From assembly GCA_003290165.1 (NCBI GenBank), contig QNQO01000511.1, positions 124,001 through 188,000 on the forward strand: DNA of 64,000 nucleotides, written 5' to 3'. The first letter of the stretch is position 1. Each line of letters begins with the position of its first letter. A program made the translations under genes and the position numbers. Under the pieces are notes generated by a model that worked only from the letters and a program-made list of their open reading frames with translations, did no database searches and was not told where the DNA came from. This document shows, in pieces, positions 20,277 to 32,347 of the stretch. The stretch is from Berberis thunbergii. Its lineage: Eukaryota > Streptophyta > Magnoliopsida > Ranunculales > Berberidaceae.

Positions 20277-23200
20277 ATGGAAGGTCCCACTGACCAAGCA
20301 AAGGATGAGGGAATAAGCCAAAATCATAACAAGGTGAAGGCCCATAACAAGGTGAAGGCCCTGAAGGGAAAGTCATGTAAGGGATATCTCTACTCCTCAC
20401 CAATCCTCAAATCCAAAGATAAAAACCCTTTTTGCGTTGGGATGAGAAGAACTCTTCTTGAAGGTATTTTCTATCCTCGTATTCTCTTTTCATGTATCGT
20501 TACTTTGTCAGGATTTCAGATTCTCATAGCTGTTTAACTAAGTACATGCTACCAATCTCTCGGATGCCTGTGATTTTGCTTAATTGTGGGTACAATATAG
20601 TGCTTTGGTTGATTTTTCTTATAATTTTTTGGAAATGTATTCATTAGTTGCATCTGCTGTTATCTGTTAGTAAATAAAAAGCTGATAAATGAAATGGCTC
20701 GATAGTAAATTAAAAAGTTCATAAGCTTATGTGTGAATTTCATTGCAATTGAAGAATTTTTAGGTCATTGAGTTGTTATATACAAACCTTTTATAGGAAA
20801 GCTCATTGAGGTGCCCACTGCCCAGTTCAAATCTTAGTTAAAACATACCAAAGATGGCTTTGATAATGGACTATACATCTGATCCAATATGCTAACAATT
20901 TTGTATTCTTTCTGATTTTCTCTGTTCATTGTTATTTTCTTTAAAAGATTATATGTTGTATTAATATATATATATATATGAAGTTATTGACAAGTATATA
21001 TCTGTACATGACAAGACAATGAGAAGAACATAACTACTACAACGCGAGGATATCCACAGTGCACCAAAAGAACTGAAAGTATCCAACACTGAAAGGGGAT
21101 ATGTTCAGATTGCAAATCCTGATTCTCTGTAGTTATGCTTATAGTTGTCAATGCCATGGATTCAAACATATTTTGATTTATCTACATTACGCAAGTGTTG
21201 CATAAGAAACTAATCTCAACTCTCAGCCATAGTTTCCTTGTTGAGCTGGAAATGCTTTAGCTTGAAGTGCTAAGTCATAATAATCTCCGATATAGAACTT
21301 AAAATTATCCAATCAAATCCAACAATGAAAGGGAACTTGAAATTTCCCAATCTAATTTTCCAACAATCAAAGGGAATGAGACCACATCGCCATAGCAAAA
21401 GGGTGAGTCAGGTAAAAATTTATTAATGGTCTTATATGATTGTCCACAAACTGGGCATACCCAGTGTAGTTAAGGCGTTGAGGCGGCAGATGAGCTTGAA
21501 AACGCCTCAGAGGCGAGGCGGACGCCTCACTTCACTGAGGCGGTCTTTAACATTTTTTTAAGATATTTTATTATAATAAATTGAAACACATTTAGATAAG
21601 TAATATTCATCATCATTTTGATAACTTGCATATGCCAATATGTACAAAAAGTCATACAATTATTTAGAATTGAAATGGAAACATAATAAAGCTGCATAGC
21701 ATAGCAAAAAGATGCACTACATAAGTGTACTTAACTTGCCTATCCATTAAATCACTAAAAAAGAAACAAACAAGAAAAACATCAAAGCATAATGTAAACT
21801 AGTTCATCAACTTCTTATTGGTTTAACTTTGGAAATTTGAAACAGTGTTTGGAAAATTAATGGTTGAATTTGAAATAGTATTTGGAAAATTGCAATTTGG
21901 TGAGGCATCGCCCAGCAGGTCTCATTGGTTTAACTTTGAAAGTTTGCACCAAATTTTGATCCATATACTAAAATATTACGATCCATACACTGAAATATTA
22001 CTTATTATTGTTTCTTGTGAAAAAAAAACGTAGCAGAACAAATCATATAAAAAAAGGAGCAGAACAAATCATATAAAAAAACACATAACAAATCATTAAA
22101 AAAAAGAGTAGAACCGATGATATAAAAAGAGTAGAACGGATCATTAAAAAAAACTGCAGAACAGATCATATAAAAAAACACAGGAAGGAGAGGGAAGAAG
22201 AAGAGGAAGGAGGAAGAAGAAGAGAGAAAACATCCTGATATGAAAGAGGCAACACCTAATTTGAAGAAGAGGAACCTGATTAGAAGGAGAAGAACACACA
22301 CAACAACAACAATAGCCCCCAAGGAGTCGTTCTCTTGTCTAAAACTCTAAATACCCCCCTCTTAACCTTAAAAGACAAGTGGGCTGCAATAAGAAGAGGA
22401 AGGAGGAAGAAGAAGAGAGAAAACATCCTGATATGAAAGAGGCAACACCTAATTTGAAGAAGAGGAACCTGATTAGAAGGAGAAGAACACACACAACAAC
22501 AACAATAGCCCCCAAGGAGTCGTTCTCTTGTCTAAAACTCTAAATACCCTCCTCTTAACCTTAAAAGACAAGTGGGCTGCAATAGACTTTTGGTTTTTAA
22601 GCTGTAAATGGGCTAAGGCGGCCCGAGGCGGTGGCTGAGGTGGACGCCTCACTTCACCGCTCCGCCTCGCATCATTTTGAGGCGTTTTTTTGCCAAAACG
22701 CCTCGAGGCGAGCCTAGGCGTCCGCCTTAACAACACTGATTAACAGCATACCACTTGTTGCCTTGTTGGTTCTACGGCAGCTCGAGAGGTATTTAGGCCC
22801 TGGGAGATCCAATCTTAGTTCAAATCATACCAGCTGGAATTAAGAGTTTTCAATACTAGGTATTTTGGATCGACTTTGATACGAATCAGATGATTCATAA
22901 TAGTTAAAAGATAAAATAAAATAAACTAAAATAAAGTGAAGTGAAGAATATTAAAAAAATTGGATGAGCAATCGACGTGCTCTTAATCTAAAAATAATAG
23001 GATTAATTTAAGCAAATCCCATTTTATGTCAACCATCATGCCATAGTTTTGCCAAGTGAATAAATAATAATTAAAGAAGTAAAGAAAAAACGAGAAAAAA
23101 TAATGAAATAAGTAGACAACAAAAATAATATCGTTGATCAGTTCTACATGGATAAGGTTATTGGTCATGTGAAAGTAGGTAGACATTCCATTGAATATCG

Positions 23201-25666
23201 ATTCATATGTTGCTTGGCCAAGGTGGAAAATTCTGCCATGTTATAATTTGCCTTAAATTTTGATGTGTGATGTTTGCTGCTCTAGTATGCATTAATCTAC
23301 AATTTTTATCTCGTATTACACATATTGCTTATGCCAAGAAAATATGTTTCTAAAATATCAGCCGATTAGCTCCACTTGATTTGATTAATCCCTAACTAAT
23401 CTCATATCACCCTCTAAACCCATTAGGGTTCGATTAACGATTTGGCTACATAGGTAGGCAGTCTATATCATCCTCATTCATTTCCAATTACCCTTCAGAT
23501 ATATACAGTTCCCCTTGATATTCCTTGATAACTCATGTGCCTATAGTTTTGTGTTTTGAACGGATGTATGGCATATTGCATTTGTGATGTTTTTATTTAT
23601 ACGTTAAGATTATTTCAATATTCTGACTTTCCAAGTTATGAGCAGTCCCTGGGTATATCATTGGAGAATCTGAGAGGGAAGCTTCCAAAGAAGGTCGGAA
23701 TCTTACAGATTTCAAGTATAATTTTGATGAGAAGAAAGATCCAGCAAAGAAAACAGCAGAACTGCCATTCAGTGTTGGTATCGAGGTTAATTCTTGTGTC
23801 TCTATTGATTAATTCATCTTTACAAATAAATGGAATGTTAGGCAAGTTCACCAATTATGCAACTTAATTGAAATGGATGTTTGGAATTGGAGGATAACTT
23901 GGAATGTTCCGAAAGAGAATGACTTGCCTGAGGTGTATTGTAATTGGGCTTTGTTCTTCCATGAGTGATTTGTTTGTACTGGGAGTCTGAGTTGGGGGAG
24001 CTTCTGAACCCCTGTTTCTCTTTTTCTTCATTCAGTTATTTCTGGTTTTTGGTTGAAGGTCAAAAAATTATTTGGTAGTGAAACTTACTAAGTAGGCTAC
24101 AAGTACATTTTGATTTTATATGGTGCATTTGTTGTTCTAAGAAAAATTGTTTTAAATTCTTCTTTTCATTTGTCCACATATAGTGCTTTAAAAATGTCTT
24201 AAATTTATCCCAAAAGAAAAGTGTGTTGGATTCACCTTGTCTCAGACCTCTGGGTCTCCCCTCTCTTGCTTTTACTCTCCTCCTTGGTATTGAGATTCTA
24301 AATTTTTTTGTGCCAAATGCTGAAGACAAGAGCAAAGTTTCTCTGGATGAAATCCCTGCTGAGAATTGTTCTGAATGATTTATCAGAGCTTGCTCAGTAT
24401 TCTTTTAAGCTCTTTCTCATGATATCTATGATTCGATGCTCGACAGAATATCTAGTCTTGTTTTATATTTGCATGCCCCTTCTTATTTATTCAACGGTTT
24501 CTGTTTGTTACAGCCTTTGGTGGATAAAAGAGCTTCAACTGCTGATCATGCTCCTGCTCACACGAAGGAAGGTAGTGCAAAGCATTTTGTGAATCTTTTG
24601 GATGCAGACTTGTTTAGTCAAGATATATGTTGGCTGCATGTATATCATCCATGAATCTGTGTCCCAATCATTAGTATGTTAAAGGATACTCACAAATCTT
24701 TGAAGAAGAACATCTAGGGATTATTGGTGATCTTTCTGAAAAAGTATCTCATTTGAAACTGGTTTGTGGAAACCTACCAATCTTAACATGAAAACTATTA
24801 ATGTTTGTATCAATATTATATTCAGTATGGCAACAGTAATGTTGGTACTGGTATTAAAGTTATGAACCATTGCTAGAAATTTCCTTTCCAATTCAACTGG
24901 CTCAAATAATTTCTAAGAAAAGTCGAAAGCGACAAAGTGCCAAAGCCAAACTGAAATCCTTTAATGGTGCAACGCATGTCACCAGGGCTTTGACCGTTCT
25001 GTGATGTTGACGGGGCATTTTTGGTGCCTTAGCAGTAACCTCTAGTAAACACATTGTCAGGACATGTCTCAGCTGTTCTAATGTTAAGCCATGCTCTTTG
25101 GAGCATTAAATAGAAAGAAATGTCTAGTTATCTGATCCATCCATATTGGTCACAACTTATTTTGATAGAAGTCTGTACTAGGGATTCTTCGATTATAAAA
25201 GCTGAATTCATCTCTCCATTTATTTGAAATTCCCAGTTTTCTAGATTCTGTTGGAGGTTTGCCTTCTACATGCCTGACAAACCATAAAAGCTGCTTCATA
25301 CTGTATATTAATCTTACATAATCTGGAACTGACTCATGGTCTTACTTTTCTTAAGATGATCAAGTTCTCCCTCAGCCACGACCATACAAACCGCCAGCGC
25401 CGGCACCAGCAACAGCATATTCAATGGGGGAGGAGTTCTTAGGCAGGCAAGTCTGCAAGTTGTTGCATCTGTTTAGTACCTTTTTGTGGAACTTGTTCAC
25501 AACTCCAGGGAGTTGAAGTATGACTTTTCTGAATTTTGGATGCAGGTTTACTAGGAATGCCGGTCTTGTGGCTTCAGGTGTCGCGAGGAACATGAATAGA
25601 GTGGGCAACTACATCAAAGACAATGTCAATGACATGTCATACCCTTACCGCAGACGACCCAAGTAA
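20277..25666 (+). CDS. Small plant-specific protein of unknown function, five coding exons
   Basis: Coding exons: 20277-20463, 23646-23785, 24514-24571, 25356-25446, 25546-25666 (597 nt, 198 aa); phases agree at every join. The product begins MEGPTDQAKDEGIS and contains KSCKGYLYSSPILKSKDKNPFCVGM. It continues across the first join as RTLLEVPGYIIGESEREASKEGRNLTDF and then ELPFSVGIE/PLVDKRAS. It ends FTRNAGLVASGVARNMNRVGNYIKDN and YPYRRRPK. I know this pattern from a plant-specific family of about 200-residue soluble proteins (I believe labelled DUF8204; from memory, unverified). Function unknown. A non-coding first exon probably ends at ATCTCACAG|GTAAAC (about 19117), with a TATA-like GATATAAAAAAG near 18950 and an acceptor TTTTAG at about 20251. 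Intron 4 has a GC donor (AG|GCAAGT). The segment after LTDFKY looks shorter than in relatives I recall. Confidence 0.82.
21462..22738. mobile_element. hAT-like non-autonomous element in intron 1
   Basis: The termini are inverted: CAGTGTAGTTAAGGCG on the left, and on the right the complement of CAGTGTTGTTAAGGCGGACG. CAGTG ends with GGCG-rich subterminal repeats are typical of plant hAT elements. The left flank is GGCATACC; AGCATACC lies 6 bp beyond the right end, so the 8-bp target duplication is probable but offset. No transposase is visible. It lies within the 3.2-kb first coding intron of the five-exon gene. Confidence 0.7.
22198..22583. repeat. 193-bp tandem duplication inside the hAT-like element
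   Basis: Copy 1 is 22198-22390 and copy 2 is 22391-22583, nearly identical. Each runs from a GA-rich stretch through CACACACAACAACAACAATA and TCGTTCTCTTGTCTAAAAC to GACAAGTGGGCTGCAATA. Confidence 0.9.
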
Positions 25667-26333
25667 GATGCCTGTCTCTGGCACCAGTGTATAACTAATA
25701 TTAAAACTGTCTTCGATTGTGTCATCCCTATCCATTACCAACTTTGTTCATCAAATATGTGTCTTGCCCCCATTTAACACGATTCACAAATAAAAAGCGT
25801 TGCTTTTCTTCTTGTTTCCCTCATTGCTATACTTTTGTTGTCATCAACAAAATATAGAGGTATGTGATATTGCAGTCCTTGTTTCTATATTGTCATCAGC
25901 TTACTGCATCAAATTTTGTGCACATGTGGACGATATGGCCTTTCTAAGTAGACTTAATTGCCATTTCGATGCAACATTTTCATTATTGAAGGAACTGCTG
26001 CGTGCGTGCAATACACTTTAGTAAAAATGCGATGAAAATAAATGATTGTCGAGTTGTTAAGATGGTAAAACACCACCTTGTCGTCTCCCTCTGTTCTGTG
26101 TGCTGCACTTCAGTTGTCCGCTGTCATATGTGTTGGATCTGTCTGGCTGTCAGAAAAGACCAGTCACAGTAGATCGCAAGCTACTAATTGATTATCAAAT
26201 CAGATGCTTGAAGTCGGAACTTCAATGTTCTGAATTGACCAGCTCCTTGCCTTGTCCTTGCTTTGCCATTAGGTATTTTTGAGCCAGTAATCCATCAGTG
26301 CGCAATTCTCATTGTGTTCCATCAATCACCAAA

Positions 26334-26461
26334 CAGCCCTTCTAGGCGGTGAGGAAACAGGCGCAATTCATCCCCTCGATATTCATGAAAGCGCGCATCT
26401 CGAGGGGATGAGTGGTTGCACTCCCCTCACCCGTTTCCTCGCTTTCCCTTTGGAAAAAGGG
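26334..26461. mobile_element. Mutator-type MITE, 9-bp TSD ATCACCAAA
   Basis: A 128-bp palindromic element flanked on both sides by ATCACCAAA (26325-26333 and 26462-26470). It has GAGGAAAC near the left end, GTTTCCTCGC near the right and a core with CTCGAG-like ATCTCGAGG. It is one of a recurrent family in this window (see 31903, 42843, 51328, 51652). Confidence 0.85.
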
Positions 26462-26504
26462 ATCACCAAATCCAACTGATGTGTGACACCCATAACTTTT
26501 CCAC

Positions 26505-27022
26505 CAGCCTTTGTTGGTGTTTTTCCTTCCCCTTTTACCATTTTCGTTGGGCCATTGGTTGCGGGTAAGTAGGCGATTACCCTACCCGCTTGGACCGCGG
26601 GGCTTACCTATTCTAGGCAACATGTTCATGATAGACCAACTGACCCATGCCGAACTTGCTCAACTCAGTAAGCAATTTGTAGGGCTAGTTCACCTCTTAT
26701 GGTAGCAGTGTCAACTCCAGACATGGTTCGCCAAGCTCTTCAAGTTCAAGATGACATTTTCTCTAATCGTCCTGCTAACATTGCTATCAAGTACCTCATT
26801 TATGATTGCGCTGACATGGCATTCGCTCGTTACGGACCAGGATGAATTTGTATCCCTAATACAGGAGTTCTCTAAGCTTTTTGGTGCATTCAACATTGCC
26901 GATTTCTTTCCATTTCTTGGCTGTGTTGACTCACAAGGGTTTCATAAGAGACTAGCTAGGGCTCGAAAGTCTCTAGATCGGTTCATTGATCACGTAATTG
27001 ATAATCATATGTTAAGTATTAA
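26505..27022 (+). pseudogene. CYP84A (ferulate 5-hydroxylase-like) exon 1 fragment, broken
   Basis: Pieces match the intact CYP84A at 36536-38194: PYPLGPRGLPILGNMFMIDQ, then after a frame change VSTPDMVRQALQVQDDIFSN and RPANIAIKYLIYD, DMAFARYGP. A deletion of about 65 codons jumps to QDEFVSLIQEFSKLFGAFNI and ends SLDRFIDHVIDNHM. The deletion and at least two frame changes make it non-functional. The end of exon 1 is missing; a MULE lies immediately after (27032). Confidence 0.9.
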
Positions 27023-27031
27023 TTTTATTTA

Positions 27032-28018
27032 GGGTTATTTCCCTTTTGACCCCTATTTTTTAGTTTACATATATTCTTTGTTGTTCTCCAAAAAAATTTT
27101 AATCTCATCTTAACCCCATTGACCGCGAGGTCAATGTCGTGGATTAACTTTTTCCATCTAACAATTTTCAAATGGCAAAATTGTCTTTCGCTTAGTGCAC
27201 ATCAAGGTTCATCCGAATTGATTAAATCTAATTACGAATCTTATCATTACATGGACTCAAATATTTATCTTCTCCATTGAAGGAACAAAGTTTAATCTCT
27301 AAAATAAAAATATAAAAAAATATAAAAATAAAACACCATCAAATAAGCTTTCATGCCTTTCTAATGGAAGACTTCTCTATTTGTTATTCTTTACTATAGC
27401 TCTCAATTGTCTCATCATCATTACAACCCACCATCATTCAACCCTAACCCCTCATCCCACCAACGCATAGTTCAAAGACCTTGTTGAAGAACTCGCAATT
27501 TCATTTGGATTTTGAAAATAAGTTCCTTACCATCTTGGAGGGAACAACTTTGGCACTATTGTAGAATCTTTGAGTGACAACAAATTTTTGCTTTGGGTTT
27601 ATGAAATAAAGAGATTTTGGACAGGTTATTGTTAAGAATGGATAAATTTTTACCAAATATTGGTGTTCTAGGATTTGTAGAAGAAAATTTTGATTTCTTT
27701 TCTCACTATCCATTTCTACGGTTCTTGTGAAATTTTTGCAAGTAGTGAAAGCATAATGAAAAACAATAATGAAGAGGAGAAAATGAGTTTGGGTGTGATA
27801 TGATCATCCATTTTATATTTGATTGCTAGTTAGATCTCGATAAATTTTGACATGTGCGTTAAGTGAAGGGTAGTTTGGCCATTTGAAAACTAGTGAATGG
27901 AAAAAGTAAATTCACAGCATTGACTTCACGGTCATGAGGGTCAAATGGGATTAGTAAAAACTTTGAAAGCCAACAAAAAATAGATATAAATTGATGAGGG
28001 CCAAAAGGAAAATAACAA
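27032..28018. mobile_element. Mutator-like (MULE) non-autonomous element with ~170-bp TIRs
   Basis: Exact 9-bp target duplication TTTTATTTA at 27023-27031 and 28019-28027. The terminal inverted repeats start GGGTTATTTCCCTTTTG on the left and TTGTTATTTTCCTTTTGG on the complement of the right. They share blocks such as TTTTTCCAT(C/T)...TTTTCAAATGGC out to about 27200 and 27845. The middle (27200-27845) has no recognised gene. It lies directly after the CYP84A exon 1 relic. Confidence 0.85.
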
Positions 28019-28027
28019 TTTTATTTA

Positions 28028-29127
28028 ATACACTAAGTATATTCATCAAGTTAGTTTTTATTTATTTATTTTCTAAAACAATTATCATTACATGTACCTC
28101 AAAAATATCAAACTATATACATTTTCTTTAAAGTGAAAACTATTGTAATTGGAAGATATTTAGAATATAAGATGAAAATATTCAAATACCATTTAACATT
28201 CTTGCAGTTGTATGATAAATGATTACCGCCAAATGTCTTTCTCAGCTTGCTCGCTCTCATTAACAAAACACAATAGCAAAATCCGAAAAAATATTTCTCC
28301 TTTATTTGCTCGTTTATTAAGATTTTTAGTTTTCTCCAGTCTCTCACTTAATTGTACAAAACAAATCATGGTGTTATTTTTTTTTAGGGTTTACAATAAA
28401 GTATTATTAGTATGGAAGGAATAGGTCAACACATTATTTATATATACACAGTCATTTCAAAATAATGAAATGGTTTGTCACAAAAGATGAATGAATCACC
28501 ATAAACTATTAAACTCGTTGAACATAAAATTGGAATGAACTATTTAGTATTAATTTGTATTATAATACTAACCCCATTACAAACAAATATTTGAGGATTT
28601 CGAAAAGTCGAACAATTTATATGACTATACATATTTTTGGGAAACATTACAAATAGCCGTGATTTGATTCAAGTTAAGCACTTCTGCCAGCTATTAAGTT
28701 TTACTAAACACTTGTACTCAATAACGTGAAAAACATGCGCACCACATGATCAAATATTATGATATTTAATGCTATTATAATGATGACACAAATATTGCCG
28801 CATCATCTAATACATGTTTTAATACAAAAATTGAGTCACAATACTACTGTACTTTTTTTAATCTGAGAAATTCTATGATGCATATTTGGAGCTTTTTTTA
28901 CATTTTTTATCCCTTCTTTTAAAAAATACAACCACAAACACCTTTTTTTTTTTTTCCATACGCTCCAACATTTCATTAAATATGATCAAACTCTAATTTG
29001 TAAAACAATGGTTTACAATTTCATACCTGCTATTCCTGTTAGTATTCTGTCCCTTGAAATTTTTTTGTTTTTTACTCTCATCTCAAAACCTTGTTTCTGA
29101 AATTTGTCAGTGAGACGAATCACTTGG
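28028..29127. other. AT-rich intergenic DNA, no gene seen
   Basis: Contains short open frames with no coding signature and a poly-T/poly-A-bounded stretch near 28880-28960. That stretch resembles the core of the foldback MITEs found at 34749, 38709 and 39442 (ACAACCACAAACAC). It is probably the 3' flank of the PPR gene on the minus strand. Confidence 0.4.
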
Positions 29128-31095
29128 TTAGGCTCCCTTGCCGTCTTGATCTAGGTTACAGAGAGAGAGAGCAAGCCTTTTGTTTGGAACATATCCTTCA
29201 TCTTTCATTAACGATATTAAGTCTTCCAAAACCTCATAGATTATGTCAGCTTGTGGATGAAGTCTGTCCATGACAACAAAGCTGTGGACTTCCTTGTCGA
29301 TCTCAATCCAACTCATCCCCGTCTCCTTTTTCACTCCCATCTCCTTCATTATTCTAACAACCTCCGCTCTCTCTTTCCATTTTCCTTCAGAAGAGTAGAT
29401 GTTGGCCATCAAAACGTATGGCGTGGCGCTTCCCGGTGATGCTAATATCAAGTTGTCAGCAGCATATCTCCCTATTTGAGAATTCCCATACATGCTACAT
29501 GCACCGAGCAAAGCTTGCCAGATTATAACACTGGGCTCCACTGGCAGCTCCTCAATGAAACTGCTAGCTTCATTCAAATGCCCTGATCGTCCCAACAAAT
29601 CAACAACACAAGCATAGTGCTCCATTCTTGGATTAATTTGATGAACCTTAGACATGGATTCTAATAACTCCATTCCCTTCTCAACTAATCCAATATGGCT
29701 ACAAGCATGAAGCAGTGATAGAAATGTAACATCTGTTGGTTCTACACGTTCCATTTTCATCTCATCATACAGTTGAAGGGCTTCAAAGCCATGTCCATGA
29801 CGTGCAAAAGCTGCAATTATGGAATTCCACGAGACAATGTTCCTCTGAACCATCCAATTGAAGACTTTGAAAGATTCGTTCAAGTCTCCACACTTTGAGT
29901 ACATGTTGATGAGGCCATTGTTCACAAATGTATTGGAAGCAAAGCTTTTCTTGACAACCATTGCATGAATCTGCTTACCTAAAAGTAAAGCCACATCAGC
30001 ACCAAGAATGGCTGAAACCATGTTGGAATCCATAGCATTGTCGTCCTTCACCATCTTAACAAATATCTTTATAGCTTCTTCTTCCATCCCATTTTGCACA
30101 AAACCCACAAGAATCACGGTCATGGATATCTCATCAACTTCCTGAGCGGAATCAAATATACGACACGCATCTTCCAAGTCATTACATTTACAGTACATGT
30201 CCATTAGTGCACTCTCAATGCATAAATCAGACTGGAATCCCGATTTCAAAACAAGACCGTGAATTTGCCGCCCTTCTCGAAACGCTCTTAACCCGGAACA
30301 CGCAAGCAGTGAACTTGAGTATGTCAAAGAGTTAGGATCCAACAATTCACGACGCATCTCTGAAAACAATCCTAGACTTTCCTCATAAATTTCACTCTGA
30401 GCAAGACCAGAAATCATTGCTGTCCACGTTATCACATTCCTCTCAAACATCTCATAAAAAACTCGCCTACTCGAATCACAACACCCACATCTAAAATAAT
30501 TGGTTATCAAAGCATTCCCCACCGACGTTTCCCGCTCAAACCCATTCGAAAATACCAAGGAATGCATCATCCTACATATATATAACCTATCCAAATTATC
30601 ACACCCAGATATTACTGTAGTAAAACTCGCCTGATCAAACCGATAAACACCGGAACCATGCATTCTTTTAAACATCCCAAACCCATTCTCAAACTCGTCA
30701 ATTCTCATAAAACTCGATATAATCGAGTTCCACGAAACAGTATCTCTAAGGGGCATTTCCTCAAACACCTTACCTGCATTTGCCAACTCCCCACATTTGG
30801 AGTACATGGAAATGAGAGAGTTCCAAACAGCGATGATGTTTCGCGAATTGGGTTGCAGTCTGGGATCATAATGTAGGAAATTCTTGATGATTGAGGCGTG
30901 GAGGGAAGCCCCATGACGAAGATACCCTTCTCTTCCGCAGAGAGAGAGGAGGAAGCTCAAGTCGAGATGGTTGAGGGTAAATTCGGAATTGCAGGTTTGT
31001 AGAAGAGGTTGGGGTTTTGGAGGGAATAGTTTAAGAGGGGTTGGAGAGGAGGGAAGGTGAGAGGTGAGTCTGCTTAGTACCCATCTTGGTTTCAT
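29128..31095 (-). CDS. PLS-class PPR protein (E/E+ type), organellar RNA factor
   Basis: Intronless, 655 aa, the usual state for plant PPR genes. It starts MKPRWVLSRLTSHLPSSPTP, a basic Ser/Pro-rich N-terminus that could be an organelle transit peptide. Repeats begin about residue 87 with VWNSLISMYSKCGELANA and DTVSWNSIISSF, and alternate L and S types (WTAMISGLAQ, SALMDMYCKC, NGLINMYSKCGDL, SWNSIIAAFARHG) to about residue 500. An E domain follows (IIWQALLGACSMYGN and YVLMANIYSSEGKWKERAEV), with an E+ part (GMSWIEIDKEVHSF). There is no DYW cytidine deaminase domain. It looks like the relative of Arabidopsis At3g05340, from memory. Proteins of this class usually specify C-to-U editing or stability of organelle transcripts. 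It lies, in opposite orientation, between the two halves of the CYP84A relic. Confidence 0.9.
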   Translation of the reverse strand: MKPRWVLSRLTSHLPSSPTPLKLFPPKPQPLLQTCNSEFTLNHLDLSFLLSLCGREGYLRHGASLHASIIKNFLHYDPRLQPNSRNIIAVWNSLISMYSKCGELANAGKVFEEMPLRDTVSWNSIISSFMRIDEFENGFGMFKRMHGSGVYRFDQASFTTVISGCDNLDRLYICRMMHSLVFSNGFERETSVGNALITNYFRCGCCDSSRRVFYEMFERNVITWTAMISGLAQSEIYEESLGLFSEMRRELLDPNSLTYSSSLLACSGLRAFREGRQIHGLVLKSGFQSDLCIESALMDMYCKCNDLEDACRIFDSAQEVDEISMTVILVGFVQNGMEEEAIKIFVKMVKDDNAMDSNMVSAILGADVALLLGKQIHAMVVKKSFASNTFVNNGLINMYSKCGDLNESFKVFNWMVQRNIVSWNSIIAAFARHGHGFEALQLYDEMKMERVEPTDVTFLSLLHACSHIGLVEKGMELLESMSKVHQINPRMEHYACVVDLLGRSGHLNEASSFIEELPVEPSVIIWQALLGACSMYGNSQIGRYAADNLILASPGSATPYVLMANIYSSEGKWKERAEVVRIMKEMGVKKETGMSWIEIDKEVHSFVVMDRLHPQADIIYEVLEDLISLMKDEGYVPNKRLALSLCNLDQDGKGA

Positions 31096-31279
31096 CCATG
31101 AAATACGATACAGTTACCACCTTTGCCTTTTGGGGAAGAATACAGTTACCATGAAATACAAACACCATTCATAGAAATGGTAAAAGTGTAAAAAAAAACA
31201 AAGCTGGTGGGTGCAACACAGAAAAAAGTGTCACTTGATCTCCACCTCGGAACAAAGTATAACACACCCAACACTTTTA

Positions 31280-31606
31280 GGGTGTGTTTGGTTGCATGAA
31301 ATTTTATGTCATGAAAATTTATGAGGGGACCACTATAATGTAGGTTAAATTGATATATCACTCCACATTTATCATTTGACCACCATTTGATTTTGTGATC
31401 AATGGTGGAAATGAAAATCCCATGAACATGGAAATCCCACTCCTTGGCTCCCCAAGCATGTGATTTCATGTTCATGGGACTTTCATTTCCACCATTAATC
31501 ACAAAACCAAACGATGGATATGGAGTGATATATCAATTTAGCCTAAAATGTAGTGATTCTCTTATAAATTTTCATAACATGAAATTCCATACAACCAAAC
31601 ACACCC
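31280..31606. mobile_element. Tourist-like (PIF/Harbinger) MITE, TSD TTA
   Basis: 327 bp, with GGGTGTGTTTGGTTGCATGA at the left and the complement TTCCATACAACCAAACACACCC at the right, flanked by TTA at 31277-31279 and 31607-31609. The internal halves are complementary (ATTTCATGTTCATGGGA and TCCCATGAACATGGAAAT), so it could fold into a long hairpin. TTA and GG(G/C)TGTGTTTGG ends are standard for this superfamily. Confidence 0.9.
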
Positions 31607-31611
31607 TTAAA

Positions 31612-31715
31612 TCGAAAATTCTATAGGTCGAGGGAGGGAGCGCACGCTTATCTCGAGGGGGATTGATGGTTGCGCCCATCTCTAGCTCCCTCCCTCGATC
31701 CTAGAAGGGCTTTTT
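31612..31715. mobile_element. Mutator-type MITE, short copy next to the Tourist element
   Basis: CGAAAATTCTATAGGTCGAG at the left and CTCGATCCTAGAAGGGC at the right, with a CTCGAG-containing palindromic core. It is the same family as 31903-32091. I could not define a 9-bp duplication for this copy. Confidence 0.65.
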
Positions 31716-31902
31716 TGGAATATTATGATTTAATTTTCACCCATCCCTCGTCTCCTATAAGGGCTCTATATAGATATGTATCATTTAATTTTTTTATGCT
31801 ATAAATTAATATTCTATTATATAAGTCCATAAAACTGGTTGGTGGTGGTTCAATAGTGTCACTTCACTCACTTGGTTTCCAACTATTAACACATTATAGA
31901 AG

Positions 31903-32091
31903 CGAAAATTCTAGGGGTCGAAGGAGGGAACGAGGGAAAGGGGCCAAGGGTGGCTGAAGCCACCAATCCTCCTCGAGATGAGTTTTATTGTGCATCTCAA
32001 TGTCAATGCTTTCATCTCGAGGCAAATGGATGGTAACCTCTTATCCCTCGCCCTTTTTCCTCGCTCCCTCCCTCGACCCCTAGCAAAGCTC
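31903..32091. mobile_element. Mutator-type MITE, 9-bp TSD TTATAGAAG
   Basis: 189 bp. Left end CGAAAATTCTAGGGGTCGAA; right end complement GAGCTTTGCTAGGGGTCGAG. Flanked by TTATAGAAG at 31894-31902 and 32092-32100. The core has the complementary pair CCTCGAGATGA and TCATCTCGAGG. It is long enough for a hairpin but has no coding capacity. Confidence 0.9.
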
Positions 32092-32347
32092 TTATAGAAG
32101 ACAAAAACTAAAACAATTTAAAAACAAATGAATGCTATTATTTAGAGTTCACCAATTAAAAGAATAATTCAAGAATTTATCTAAGCTCGATAGAACAAAC
32201 CTTTGTTTTGAGAATTCTAATATTTTTCTGTTTAGAGCATCGTCTCCAGTGACGACAACATGCTTACCAATCACAAACCTCGTGTTCGAATGATAGATAA
32301 ACTCCATTTAAAATATCTTGATATATATATATATGTCTTCTTTTGAG

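Noticed and set aside
20950..20985. Second TA microsatellite
   Set aside because: Only about eight TA units, ordinary for intronic AT-rich DNA.
21990..22160. CRISPR-like or satellite array from short A-rich repeats (AGAACAAATCATATAAAAAA)
   Set aside because: A few irregular copies within a hAT-like element in a plant intron; spacing is uneven and there are no true spacers.
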